Below, piece after piece: positions 43,514-54,754 of a stretch of DNA of 64,000 bases (its first letter is position 1; each line of letters opens with the position of its first letter). The position numbers were made by a program, and so were the translations under genes. The notes below the pieces were generated by a model. The model had not been told where the DNA came from. It saw nothing but the letters and a program-made list of their open reading frames with translations, and did no database searches. Location: NCBI RefSeq assembly GCF_000003605.2, contig NW_003137828.1, forward strand, positions 411,409-475,408, in the 5' to 3' direction. This DNA is from Saccoglossus kowalevskii (taxonomy: Eukaryota; Hemichordata; Enteropneusta; Harrimaniidae).

Positions 43514-43709
43514 CGATCGACGATCGATCGAGGGAAAGAATGAATAAGTAAATGAATGTATTAATTGATTGTGTTTAGTGTGAACCAGTCTGACATTACG
43601 TTCGAATCTATTTGAATCATTTATATTTCTGAGTAACTGAGAGTACATAATTAGCTGCAATATCATTTATCTTGCATATCAATACTGCAGACAGATGTGA
43701 CAGTTGTAT

Positions 43710-43759
43710 NNNNNNNNNNNNNNNNNNNNNNNNNNNNNNNNNNNNNNNNNNNNNNNNNN
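43710..43759. other. 50-N gap with duplicated flanks (probable unmerged overlap)
   Basis: The 60 bases left of the gap (from ATTAGCTGCAATATC to GACAGTTGTAT) repeat immediately to its right (from ATTAGCTGCAAATATC to GACCAGTTTGTAT). Every difference is a homopolymer shortened by one base on the left side. The gap is therefore likely not missing sequence but two contig ends that overlap and were not joined, the left one ending in low-quality bases. Confidence 0.9.
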
Positions 43760-43839
43760 ATTAGCTGCAAATATCATTTTATCTTTGCATATCAAATACT
43801 GCAGACAGATGTGACCAGTTTGTATCTTGCAATAGACCT

Positions 43840-44715
43840 TTGTCACTAAGTTACCAATACATTGACAGGTTGTGACGTCAGAGCGATGTTTTTATGAATA
43901 GATATCAAATATATCATAATATGTCATATGTTGGCAAAATGCAAATTATGGTTGTAGAGTGTATTTTAATGATTTCTGGTTAGGACAGTCATTGTGATTG
44001 TAATCATTCCTAAAAGTGACATAGGTAATTACGCTGAGCCGCCCCCGGGACGTCATACATATAATATAATGGGCGCTGATTTCATCCTCGTGTCGCGGTT
44101 ATGGCTTGCACGTGTAACCTTATTAGTGTAAGAGACATACACATATCCGTTAACGACCGATTAAACCGTTGGGTCTGTGATTAAACCAAGTTACAATAAA
44201 CTGTGATTCCTCTTGTGTACTATATTTATTTTCTTGTCACCATGGTGACGATTCAGCTAGGTTAGTTGCCATGTCATCAACGGCCACCAATCCTACCATA
44301 ATTATATTTTTCATTTTTAGTCTACCTCTACATTGTTCTTGTGACCAATTTGTTTCAATGGCGTGATATTTCTGTCGAAGTACACTTAGTACTGTAATAA
44401 ACATGTGTCTAATTCGATCAACTCCAGCCCTATGTAAGACATTTCAATGACTTTTTTTCTAACTACTAAGATTGATCGATTTCAATACCGTGTCGCCTAT
44501 CATCACGTCCGCATGCGGTCGCAGTGACACCACACCGATTACTGGAATAATTGTGAACACCAACATGTTACAGTTTTACATTATCAAGAATTATGCGTAA
44601 CTATGTTGTGATGTGGCCCGTCAACATTTAGGGAGTATCTGATGCATGGCCGATGAAATGAACCATGGAGACTGACACTATCCTTTAAAATAATATTATT
44701 TTGTATTTCTTCTAG
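43840..44715. other. End of intron 1, no feature
   Basis: No repeat with clear ends and no coding frame. A TATA-like word, AATAAA-type words and GGTCTGTGATTAAACC around 44050-44220 resemble the tail of an old repeat, but its ends cannot be placed. Confidence 0.35.
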
Positions 44716-44807
44716 GTCGAAGAATTCCAGCGTGGATGAGGAACAGTCCCTGCTTATAGATTCCTTGATGGACAAGTACGATCGACGAATACGACCAAAT
44801 AGTAAAG
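44716..44807 (+). CDS. Glycine-receptor-like channel, exon 2 (mature N-terminus)
   Basis: This exon lies between acceptor TTCTTCTAG and donor AAAG|GTAATG, 92 nt. It encodes residues 24-54 of the subunit: a short acidic, Asn/Ser-containing N-terminus (GSKNSSVDEEQSLL) and the first helix and loop (LIDSLMDKYDRRIRP) typical of Cys-loop receptors, where LL..L...YD.R.RP is the family pattern. N-S-S is a potential N-glycosylation site. It joins exon 3 through a split Gly codon (G|GC). Confidence 0.93.
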
Positions 44808-45524
44808 GTAATGTACACGGATATCTTATTCCAAAAAACTTCAGTTGTTGTAGCTTATTAATCACAAATAGGGAAAAGTTTAAGGGGCTGGTCTTTGCTG
44901 CAAAGGTCAATGTGTGACCCGTGTGTAAAAATTTGGTGTTCGCGAATTCACTCGTTACATGACAATTAACTTAACGATTAAATGTGTGTAACTAACCTGG
45001 AACGTTAATTTATTATAATATGTGCTATACGAGGTCAATTATTTAAGTCATTCATCTGAACTGTGTATCCATGGTGACCAAACCATAATTCTGTAATACA
45101 TATAGCAAGTCAGCGAGCTCTAGCCAATGTATAAGTAATCTCGGCTAGATTAAATGCTATTTAAATAATCGTCATTTAAAATAATTGGAATCGAACGGCA
45201 GTTTCAGGTTTGGTGAACTGACCACGAAAACCTCGAGCATTTGTTGCTGCTTTGTCTTAAGTTGGCATTGCTGCCATCTTGAATTCGCCACAAAAGAAAT
45301 AAAAGTCGCAATTAGAGGCCGCAAAATATTACAAATTACGTAACGAAGTGTCTATCTACCTTGAGTTACGCGTCAATTGCGTATTGATCGCAAGAACTGG
45401 TCTGCTTTGAAATAAACAAGTACGTAGTCACTCTTCATGACTGCGTAGGGCGTAGTGTTGATTACATCTATTACATTTAACTGAGCCCAGTCTACATTCA
45501 TTGATGTCTCTATTTCATTGACAG

Positions 45525-45592
45525 GCAATCCAGTAAAAGTTTACGTCGACATGTTCATTACAAGTTTTGATTCTATCAGGGAAACGACAATG
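45525..45592 (+). CDS. Glycine-receptor-like channel, exon 3 (68 nt)
   Basis: A 68-nt exon between TTGACAG and ATG|GTAAGA, residues 55-77. It encodes NPVKVYVDMFITSFDSIRET, equivalent to the GPPV.V....F.NSF.SI.ETTM segment of glycine and GABA-A receptors (first beta strand). The 68-nt length equals the corresponding exon of vertebrate GABA-A receptor genes, showing an inherited exon plan. Confidence 0.97.
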
Positions 45593-46285
45593 GTAAGAAA
45601 AATAACAACGCAAATCAATACAAAAACAGTCACAATGTGCGCAAAAGAAAGAAGGTGTTCCCGTGTATTTTTCTTTTATCTTAGAGACGATTGTCTTTTA
45701 GAGGTTAACACTCGAATGTCGAACAAATTTGAAAAGAGTTAACTGGTCGGGCACGTTTTGGTCGCACACATACACGTGTATACCATTACAACAAATATTT
45801 TAAATCGTATCCTTTCAATATCTCAACCGTGTACGTTTCAATTATATATTGTAAGTACTAGTCTATTCTATAAATAATTGATCTAGGGTTGGCCCACCTT
45901 TAGTTCGAGTGTAATGAACGTATATTTACTCACAAATGTAATCCTTTCTATTTTGAAGAAAACATATATGTTTCTTATGAATGGCATGATTATTTTCTTT
46001 ACTGTATACCAGAATAACCAAGCCATGTGGATTGTCCGATTTTGAAATAGCGTCTGGTACATTTTTAAATATTGTCAGTACCCGTATACTAGTTGAATAT
46101 TCTTCATTCTGGAGACTTTTACTCCGTGGTGATATAGTCAATATTTGGTTTTGAATGCTATACAAACAACACTACAATTTGTTGGAGTAAACATAACAAT
46201 TTTGTTTGATATTTGGTTTTAACAATCCCGTGATATAAAGAGAGTTTAATTGTAGTGCCGGACATGTGTATGTTTCAATTATTAG

Positions 46286-46503
46286 GACTATGCAGTAACG
46301 ATGTACTTTCGTCAGCATTGGAATGACACTCGACTTGCATTCAACGACACCGAGACAATTGTCGTAACGGATAATGTGAGAGAACGGTTCTGGGTGCCTG
46401 ATTTGTTCTTTGTTAACGTGAAGCGTGCCAACTTTCATTACGTAACGAGAGACAACGTCTTTTTCAGAGTACACCCGACGGGTCTCATACTATACAGCGT
46501 ACG
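46286..46503 (+). CDS. Glycine-receptor-like channel, exon 4 (loops D and A)
   Basis: 218 nt between TATTAG and TACG|GTGAGT, residues 78-150. It encodes DYAVTMYFRQHWNDTRLAF (loop D, with Arg86 at the place of the ligand-contacting Arg65 of vertebrate GlyR alpha-1). Next come ERFWVPDLFFVNVKRANFH (loop A, with the invariant W.PD.FF) and TGLILYSV. The corresponding vertebrate GABA-A exon is about 221 nt. N-D-T occurs twice as a potential glycosylation site. The last codon is split CG|A (Arg150). Confidence 0.98.
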
Positions 46504-47635
46504 GTGAGTGTCACATTAACAAATCTAAGCAGCGTCTAGACCTTTTATAATGACAAATGCAGATCATTTCACATATATAAAAGCACTGGACACCATATCG
46601 CGTTCAATCTTTGGCATTAGGCTAACGAGATTATGTTATCTATTTGAAATATCCCCTATAGCCGTTTTGTTGTAGATTTCTGTCTGTGCTGATGCTTAAT
46701 GTGACGCTTTCATCGCATTACGGACGAAAGAGTACGTTCCATTACTTCAAAACCATGCCTCATTTGGCGACATGTCGTTTTCACTGCTTAATAATTAATT
46801 TATCATTTATAACCTTAGTTGTTCATGACTGGGTTCCTGTATTGAGCAATATTTCCAATAATAAGACATTAAGGTTGTAATTTAGTCTGGATAATGAAGT
46901 TAAAGGCAGTCTGTAATGTATAATTATTGGTTTACATTACACAAAAGTGATTTAATGTTTGTCGGTCACGTTTTAAAGTTATCGACCATTAGTGTGTTCT
47001 CTTCGGCGAGTTACTGACATACAGATATGTTTAATGTGTCATCTAGTTCTAGTTCTCACTTCCTGACACGCCAGTAATATAACAGAACATCTTGCATTGA
47101 CATATATATCTTGAGAAACATCTTACTATGGTTATGGCATTTGTAATTTGGTGAAATCAAATTCCCATTTTATAAAGGGTAAAAACGAAAGAAATCTGGA
47201 TCACAACACCATAGTGTGTGCTTTCAGATGTCACATACTGTGTTTTTTTTTTTTTTTTTTGTATACCTCGCTCCCAGTCAACAAGCTGACGCACCTTGAT
47301 CTTAGTAATTCCATTTTAACTCAAGATTCTAACATCTGTCATGTTATAGGGCACACTATCGACCGTATCGCATTAAACTGACTACTTACCTTGCGCATTT
47401 TAATGGGAATTGTTGGTAAAATAAAAAGTCTACGTTTTAACAACAAATAATAAAATAACACACGTTGGTAATACTTGTTTAATAGACACACGAAACAGTT
47501 TTACTGAATTTTATCTAGTGTTTTGAAAGGAATTCGATAAGGAATTGTAGAGTCGTTATTTCGAATCTTGAAGCATTAAAATATAACACTTTTCACATCA
47601 ATGATAAGTACTATATGTTAGGCAATTACAGTATT

Positions 47636-47685
47636 GATATTGTCTATTATATTGTCTATTATATTGTCTATTATATTGTCTATGC
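47636..47685. repeat. Short 12-bp tandem array
   Basis: The unit TATATTGTCTAT is repeated four times without change. Confidence 0.9.
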
Positions 47686-49458
47686 TAAAATTGATACACT
47701 GACTTGTCGTGGAAGGTTTTCAGGCAGCATTTATGTCATTCTTAAAGACCCGGAGGCGTGGTACAACATGGAATCATTTTGATGTGAATACCCATAATAC
47801 GTTTGTCAGATTCATGTATTTTACGTCTATCGAAAATAATTCGTACATACACTTATGACTGGGGTTTATTATATCCTAGTTTATATATGATAGAACGTTG
47901 CTTTAGTGTTTGACAACATTATAGTAAAACAGACTTTTGATTTCACATCGACAGTTATATCGTGGTAAGGATATTTACTGTGTATGTTCATAAAAGTTTC
48001 AATTAATCAATAAATCGTCTAAGGTGATCCAATATCTAAAACACATATTTCCTTTCCAAATATGCGTTGCATACACCTTGACTATTGGGTATACCCCTCT
48101 ACTGGTCTCTAATGTATAATGATACGCACTGTTGTTCGTTGTCAACAGTTACTACCGAATACAGAAGTTATTAGTGATGGGCTCATCTTGAAGATACCTC
48201 TGAATTTTTGCGTTGTGCATGACCGACCCGGTGATGTTACTTTACCAACAACAAGGCTTTTGAATAAATATTGATTGCCTCTAATCTCTGCTATCTCGGG
48301 TATAATGTATATATGATTGGTAGTCCTAATGTCCGTCACAGTGAGTAGGTGTAGTCGCTTGAATGAGTCTAAGTAATTAGAGATTGATAACGCAGATTAA
48401 ATCCGATTAGAAGTATATTTTTGGTGCAGAGCTGAATGACGCAAATAAGAATCTTTCAATCAACTGGATGTCTGTGCATTTATGTCTGGTGCGTATGACG
48501 CAATTACACAAAACGTTTCTGACTTATGGTGGACAGTTGTATTGTTTCTACTCATTGAAGTATAAGAAGTTAAGAAAGCTAATTATAGAGTATATGTAAT
48601 TTTTCTATACTCCCATACAATTGAGGTACATAAAATAGCAATAATAATAATGAACTATTTTCCAAGAAACAAATCCGAAATAACTTAAAAACTGCAATGT
48701 TTGCATTTTATTTTTTAATTTTGTATTCGTTTCTAAGTTGAAGATATTTCCCCATATTTCAAAATTGTGCTTGGCGAAATAGGATGAAAACATCGTATAT
48801 TGTTATTGATATTCATCTTAAACTTGTTACAATTTTTCAACTATATGACATATACCTCAGTACGTTCTCAGAGCTATAATATTTTCCTATTGTGTTCAAT
48901 GGGTGTAGTTTCCCATAATGCATTACACATATGCTCAGAAATGCAAAACTTGAATTCTTCAACTCCATTAAAGATCATCGGGATTTATTAAGGTTCAGTA
49001 ACCAATGAGGTGATATGCTAAGCTGCTTGTAATCTGCTCTTTTCGTCTATCGGATACATTATTTGATTTTTTTGTTGGTATATGAGATTATTTGAATCAG
49101 ATTGATAAATACTTTTCAAACTTTATAAACTTTATATCACTAAACTTTATAGCACTATTATCACAAACGTTTACGTTCTTTAAAATACTGCAGCAAACAA
49201 AATGCAGAGTAAAATGTATGGTCACCAAACTAATTTTCACACATTTTACCACTGGCCCCATGTGATAAAAAGATTTTGTCAAAATTCTAAATTTTGTCGA
49301 GATTGGTTTGGTGAAAAATCATACTCAGTTATAGGCACTCATGGTTGATCTGAATAACGGAAATTCTGATGATTATTATTTTTTTATGAAATAATATTTT
49401 AACATGTAGAAATATAGTTTCGAAAGGACCCACTTTCCCCCTCAAAACAATTATTTCA

Positions 49459-49578
49459 TGAGGATACCTCAAAGTATGCACGAATACAGTACAGCTGAAG
49501 TATCGACCGACGCGCAGCGAAGGTCGATGCGACGGCGTACTTTCTGAATGCATACTTTGAGGTATCCTCGTAATAACC

Positions 49579-49610
<32 letters not shown>

Positions 49611-49880
49611 CATCTTTTCCTTCAAAGGATACATCATGAGAATGCCGAAAACCAACAAGTTTAGAACAGAATCAGCGAACATCTTTGTGTGGAGTCCGGT
49701 CAAACCCTGGTGGCAGCCATGTTTGTTTTTATTATTAGAGGACGATTACGCGCGTAATCATTTCATATTTGGAATTCGCATTTCCTAATATGGTAGTATA
49801 GGAAAATACTCCGTAAAATACCGCAAAATTACGGCACACTGTAACTTATGGCGTTACGGTGACAGATGTATAATAATATA
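49459..49880 (-). repeat. Composite hairpin repeat, copy 2
   Basis: The reverse-strand homologue of 38425-38818. The palindromic module is well kept here: GAGGATACCTCAAAGTATGC at 49459 onward and GCATACTTTGAGGTATCCTC ending about 49570, enclosing about 70 bp. Next comes an expanded (TTA)n tract (about 49577-49606), then the main body, ending in GTTACGGTGACAGATGTATA. It lies inside intron 4, antisense to the gene. Confidence 0.8.
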
Positions 49881-51757
49881 AAGTACAAAATTGTGCTGTT
49901 TTTGTGGACTGGTTATTTTAGCATAATTATTTGAACGAGATCTACTAGCTATATCCACGGCTAAATAAAACAATATGTTAATGACAGTTTGTTTTTAAAT
50001 GTTATCTTATACATTTTACGTTATCTATTCGTTTTCCTTTTTGTTTATAATCGGTGGTTCTAAGAATGACATTCAAATGTTATGAAATATGTAGACGTTG
50101 GGGGATATCTATGCATAATTTAGATGCTTCTTTTTTCAAAGATTCACTGAACTTCTGTAGCTTAAGGCTATGGATCGCAGTGTATTTATTTAAACTAATC
50201 TTTAATTCGTTGTTTGTTTTCCAGAAACATGAACTATTTTGCTCGGTCTTCGCTTCCAGTATTGACATATTCAATACACATAGATGTAGTATATTTTAGA
50301 CAGGCTTGGTGTTGGTTGTGTGCCTGTTCTGATAACTAGTATGCAAATATATGCATATATATTTCATGTTTATCACCTCATGTACAAATAATATCAAACA
50401 AAATCTTTTAAACCAGGTCTTTGTGTGATAACGTTCATCTACTTTTCACAGTACGGACAATATTACATGTTAAGCCTTTAATCAATCAAACACTATTTAC
50501 GAATCACGCTGTAGTGCCATATAATATACCGATTCCATTTAACATAATATATGTGTACCATATCTATATTGATATCTTGCTCAGCCAAAGTTACTATATC
50601 TTTAATTGATATTCGTGTCACGATTTCCGGGTTACTCAATTTTTTACTTCAAAGTCAAGAAACGTATTCTATTTCGATTGTATTCTCACGTGCATTCGCC
50701 TTGCATCTGTTAGCAGATCGGCTTCGGAATGTGCATTGTATTTGTTACAGTTGTACACGTGTTTGCCACTTATTTGTGCGCAAAAAACAATTGGTGTAGT
50801 TATAAAACATTGAGTTTATTCTTTTACATTGACCGTGCAGCTGTCACTTATTATCGACGCGTGTGAGTTGGTCATTCTGATTACTATGGTAACGTCAACT
50901 TCTAGTTACCTGTCATTTAGAATATTCCACTTTCTGCTTTAGTATTCGGTGAAATTGACACACTAGTTTCTATTTTTAGATTGTTGTATCTTATAAGGTC
51001 ATCAGTGTAATTAAATGCAATGTATCCGTACTTTTACTGTATCGATACTGACTGAGTGATTGACAATAAAACGCAACCTTCCGTCGATCAACCATACCCA
51101 TATATTAGTGTATTACAACTATATGGATATGGCACATAAAGTAGCATATACTAGTACACTACAGTGTATAGTGTATGGTGTATAATTCATAGTGTATAGT
51201 TTATACGTATAATGACCAGCTTGAAATAAAGACATACTAAGTTTCAGATAACAAATAATTAATGCTAGTAACTAATACCGGTACCGGTATTGCTTGTAAC
51301 CTAGCTTCTCATATTTAGACGATCTCTCACGATAATATCGTTTGCTTGAATCTCCTCTTACCAGTGAATGAGTGTGGCATACGTATTTCCGTTTCCGGTC
51401 CGATGGTTCATCGTTTACACGTTTTTCATAGTTGTAATTTATATCAATTCAATCGTATCGTCTCCAGATGTCGTGTGATGCACACGTGACCAATAAGTGC
51501 AAATGAGAAAAAACAATAACAGCGCTTGTACCTAGTGATATTCAAATTTGTTTCAATAACAGATCTACAATCCAACTGAACTTGTCGCTGTATTTTAGAT
51601 AGCTTTGGCAAGTCACACAAATGCGATACTCTGATAATTTTTAAAAGAACACTTGATATACAACATTATGTGGTGTTTAGGCCATGAAAGGTCATGGCTT
51701 TGAGATAAATGTGTTTCGCTTTTAATTTTAAGTTTTTTGTTTACATCCAATTTTCAG

Positions 51758-51840
51758 ACTGAGTTTAACATTGTCCTGTCACATGACTTTGGAAGACTTC
51801 CCCATGGATAGACAGTTTTGTGGAATACAAATCGAGCCGT
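51758..51840 (+). CDS. Glycine-receptor-like channel, exon 5 (Cys loop, 83 nt)
   Basis: 83 nt between AATTTTCAG and CCGT|GTAAGT, residues 150-178. It carries the signature Cys loop: LTLSCHMTLEDFPMDRQFC has two cysteines (157 and 171) with exactly 13 residues between them and the central FPMD. IQIEPY starts loop B; Glu176 matches GlyR alpha-1 Glu157, and Tyr178 stands where vertebrate GlyR has Phe159. The 83-nt length is the same as in vertebrate GABA-A receptor genes. Confidence 0.99.
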
Positions 51841-52817
51841 GTAAGTAATGCTATATTGTGTCAGTTTAACCTATATCCATTACGTGCACAAGACACGTGA
51901 TTTAACTGACACTTGGGACGTGAACCCACGTCGTTTTGCGCAGCAGTAAGTAATCTCTAAAGATTTGGATGACAGGAATCATATTGACAATCTAACGAAC
52001 AGTAATCGGCAGTTAGAGAGTGTATCTTTTGATTTGGCATGTGTGTCAAATACATGCGTGATAAATATGTGCTGCTGACTGCCGATCGCAAATTAGCATG
52101 TTAGTGAGTATGCCGTTGAATTAGCGCCGATAATTCGCCATTCATTATCTGTATTTGACACCGGACTAAAATTCGCGCCCTCTAGCGACAAAACATGGCG
52201 TACGGGGCCATGTTATTTTGTTTTGTTTTTAAAGATTTGCTATTTTTATAAAATAAAAAACGACTAACTGACCAAACTGAATAATCCATTTGTACAATAT
52301 GCCTTACATCACTTCATCATCAATGGTCGCCACTTCCCGCAAATCACTAAAAGGTGTGCGACATGCAAATGGGTTTCTGTCGCATCCACCCAAATGACTG
52401 TCAAGAATCAGACGCCTTTCAGAAAATGTCATAGAAGAGGTAATCCTATTTACAGTTGTCGGGGAAGTGACTACCATTCATTTGCCTGATGTATGTTATA
52501 TTGTGATGTGGAGCGGACACAATATTTTCTGACACTACCGACCAGTTACAGTGACAATGTTGTTCATTACGTTGGTTGCACCGTTAGATTTAATTACTGT
52601 TGGATCAGTTACAAAGTACATTGTATAATTATGGACATGCTGTACATTTCTCGACGATCTTTCTTTTTTAGAACATATGAAGCTTGCATTTTGAATTAGT
52701 GTTTAGTTCTTACAAATTCCAATAAAAACAATATATATTACATGACCGTCCCGAACCAGGACAGTGTCACACGATGTGCAATGTTTTTATATTTCCATCG
52801 AATATATTTTATCACAG

Positions 52818-52952
52818 ATGGCTACACAACAAAGGACATTGAGCTGTATTGGCAAGATTCTAATGCTGTGGCGTGGGACCCCGAACTGAAGATGGCGCAA
52901 TACGTACTAGAAGGATCTGATCTATCGGAGCGAATACAAGACTACAGTACAG
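52818..52952 (+). CDS. Glycine-receptor-like channel, exon 6 (loops B and F, start of C)
   Basis: 135 nt between ATCACAG and ACAG|GTATAT, residues 178-223. It encodes GYTTKDIELYWQ (after Y178), then DPELKMAQYVLEGSDL, matching the GlyR DGL.LPQF.L...DL segment. Loop C follows as ERIQDYSTG. Tyr220 and Thr222 sit at the ligand positions Tyr202/Thr204 of GlyR alpha-1. Arg216 replaces the first cysteine of the GlyR loop-C disulfide. The 5' splice site GTATAT is weaker than the others in the gene. Confidence 0.97.
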
Positions 52953-53280
52953 GTATATAGCAGTAAATCGTCCTCAGTTGGCATGTGTTTATGTATATGT
53001 TGAACAGTTATAAGTAGTTCAATTCGGTGTACAATTTATCCGAAAATCAATCGATATTTTTTGAGGCTGTAAGGTCATGACATAAGTGAAAATGAATCAC
53101 GTGGCATCATATACAGCTTAATGGGGGGGATTTCGTTGTTACTGTATTTGTCACGTGCCTTTGGCTGTTACATAGTATTCAAAACATTCAACTGATGATC
53201 AAAATACATGCGATAGTGTACAACTCATTGCTTCATCGATCATATACTATTGTATGTTGTCTTATTATAAGTTTAGTTTA

Positions 53281-54073
53281 GGCCACACTGATTTAATTTT
53301 ATGGATGACATCCTCTGGAGACCCCAAAACTAATGCGAGAGGGCGAAAAAAAAATCCTGCCAAAAAATAAATCCTACTAAAACCACAGGACTACGGAGCT
53401 GCTATTACGAATTGGACCACAATGTACCAAAAAACAACAAGAAGTCTTTATTTGTAGGAGGCACATGTTGATATACACATCTCGTACTGTATTACTGTCA
53501 CAGGTATAACCATTTCAGACAAGCTCTAGTACATGTAGTCATGATGAAGTACCTTCAGTCAAAAACACTGCATGCAAGGTACAACATGGACATCATTTTC
53601 AGTACAAGTCAAGGCGGAATGTACATATCACTACTTTATGACAATAACTAACAAAACATTGCAATGATACAGAAATGTCCTTGATTGCTCCTATCTACAC
53701 AGTGGGGGTTAGCTTTAACCAATCTCTCGTATAGCTGTGTAAACGTCATATCTCCCTGGCCGACGTCAATTGCGTACCAGTCTACAACAATCTCTCTGTT
53801 TTTCCTCTGAAGTGTTATGCTCACGTATTCCCGGCAACGCAATACGCATGTGCAGAAGATCATTTACGACAAAATTTGCACGTTTTTAGATAGTCCAAAA
53901 AGAGTTTTACGACAAGCCCGCGCTTTGCGACAATATGAGTCGGCAAGTTCCGGACAGAAAACCGATCTGTAGAGACTCGTCGTCGGAGATTTTTTTTTTT
54001 TTTTTTTTTTTTGAGAAAAGGCGAAAACTAATGCGCGCGTGGATGTCATCCATACAATTAAGTCGGTGTGGCC
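53281..54073 (-). mobile_element. 793-bp TIR transposon, PIF/Harbinger-like, non-autonomous
   Basis: Both ends begin GGCCACAC and run inwards as inverted repeats for about 33 bp. The left has TTAATTTTATGGATGACATC and the right (other strand) has TTAATTGTATGGATGACATC, about 30 of 33 matching overall. TTA stands directly outside each end (53278-53280 and 54074-54076), a 3-bp duplication of the kind PIF/Harbinger elements make. A T run (53990-54012) lies near the right end. No transposase is recognisable. A minus-strand ORF at 53648-53863 looks codon-structured but is of unknown kind. Confidence 0.8.
53648..53863 (-). CDS. Unrecognised 71-codon ORF inside the Harbinger-like element
   Basis: It contains REYVSITLQRKNREIVVDWY followed by AIDVGQGDMTFTQLYERLVK and a Cys/His-containing end (ANPHCVDRSNQGHF). 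Codon use is more even than in random AT-rich ORFs, suggesting a once-coding exon, either of the element or captured by it. It does not match the DDE transposase or Myb-like protein of Harbinger elements as I know them. It may be only a fragment, since an internal ATG is used and upstream sequence in neighbouring frames also looks peptide-like. Confidence 0.3.
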   Translation of the reverse strand: MIFCTCVLRCREYVSITLQRKNREIVVDWYAIDVGQGDMTFTQLYERLVKANPHCVDRSNQGHFCIIAMFC

Positions 54074-54196
54074 TTATAATAAACCACTTCCCAGCATGCA
54101 ATAGCAATGGAACAACAATATTTTAAAATTACTCGAACTACCTTTGTGAAAAATTATGTGTTTGTCGTATTTAACCTATTGTTCTATTTGTTACAG

Positions 54197-54426
54197 GTTT
54201 CTTTGGGCACGTGAATGTGGTATTTGTCCTAACACGCCAGCTTGGATTTTATGTATTGCAAACTTATATACCCAGTATCTTACTGGTGGTGTTATCATGG
54301 GTATCGTTTTGGATTGATGTCACCGCTGCGCCTGCGCGCGTCGCTCTAGGAATAACAACGGTTTTGACCTTGACGACGCAAGGCTCTGGTGTCAGGTCTG
54401 AGTTGCCGAAAGTTGCCTACGCAAAA
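54197..54426 (+). CDS. Glycine-receptor-like channel, exon 7 (loop C end, M1, M2)
   Basis: 230 nt between TGTTACAG and GCAAAA|GTAAGC, residues 223-299. After the loop-C tip (GFFGHVNV; Phe225 at the GlyR Phe207 place, His227 instead of the second loop-C cysteine) comes [15 protein letters not shown] and M1 (about 241-262, [13 protein letters not shown]). The pore helix M2 (about 268-287) reads [20 protein letters not shown]. Pro268-Ala269-Arg270 is the PAR motif of anion-selective channels, with Leu279 as the 9' gate leucine and Ala272 at 2'. The M2-M3 linker [12 protein letters not shown] matches the GlyR coupling loop. It is one exon here, where vertebrate genes commonly split this region. 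Confidence 0.99.
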
Positions 54427-54754
54427 GTAAGCTATATATGTGACGCGAGTATTTTTACTGTACTGTACTACGTATTCCCATACTAGGTCATCTAGGGTAT
54501 ATATGTATAAATACCGAACGTTGTTTGGACAATCCTTATACTTGGAGATCTTAAATTTTACGTCGGATTACTTTAATGGGGGTGAGCCCGCCATTATATT
54601 TTCATTCAACGTTGATCGCGAAGACGATGATGCCGCCCTTCAAATTGGAGGCTGTACATACATACAACATTACGTATTACACAAATCCAACTTTTTAACA
54701 TGAAATGGCAAATAATTTGATTTCATCTCTAGACTGATGATTATTTCTTTGCAG

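Larger units (their letters stand above)
7808..44715 (+). other. Intron 1 of the channel gene (36.9 kb)
   Basis: This is the interval between the exon 1 donor GTAAGT and the exon 2 acceptor (TTTCTTCTAG). I found no convincing host exon inside it apart from one coding-like patch at 36770-36911. It holds many repeats, listed separately, and both assembly gaps. Large first introns are common in neuronal receptor genes and often carry enhancers. The stretches between listed features are AT-rich and contain nothing I can identify. Confidence 0.55.
46504..51757 (+). other. Intron 4 of the channel gene (5.25 kb)
   Basis: Non-coding. It holds a T run (47242-47260), a short 12-bp tandem array (47636-47685) and the inverted copy of the hairpin repeat (49459-49880). 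I see no exon in it. Confidence 0.8.
52953..54196 (+). other. Intron 6 of the channel gene (1.24 kb)
   Basis: About two thirds of this intron is a single TIR element (53281-54073). The rest is AT-rich and unremarkable. Confidence 0.85.

Noticed and set aside
43268-43666. 132-codon minus-strand ORF with many THSL repeats
   Set aside because: It is the translation of the (GAGT)n microsatellite.
44584-44910. 108-codon minus-strand ORF
   Set aside because: Shadow of channel exon 2 and its flanks.
46172-46474. 100-codon minus-strand ORF
   Set aside because: Antisense shadow of channel exon 4.
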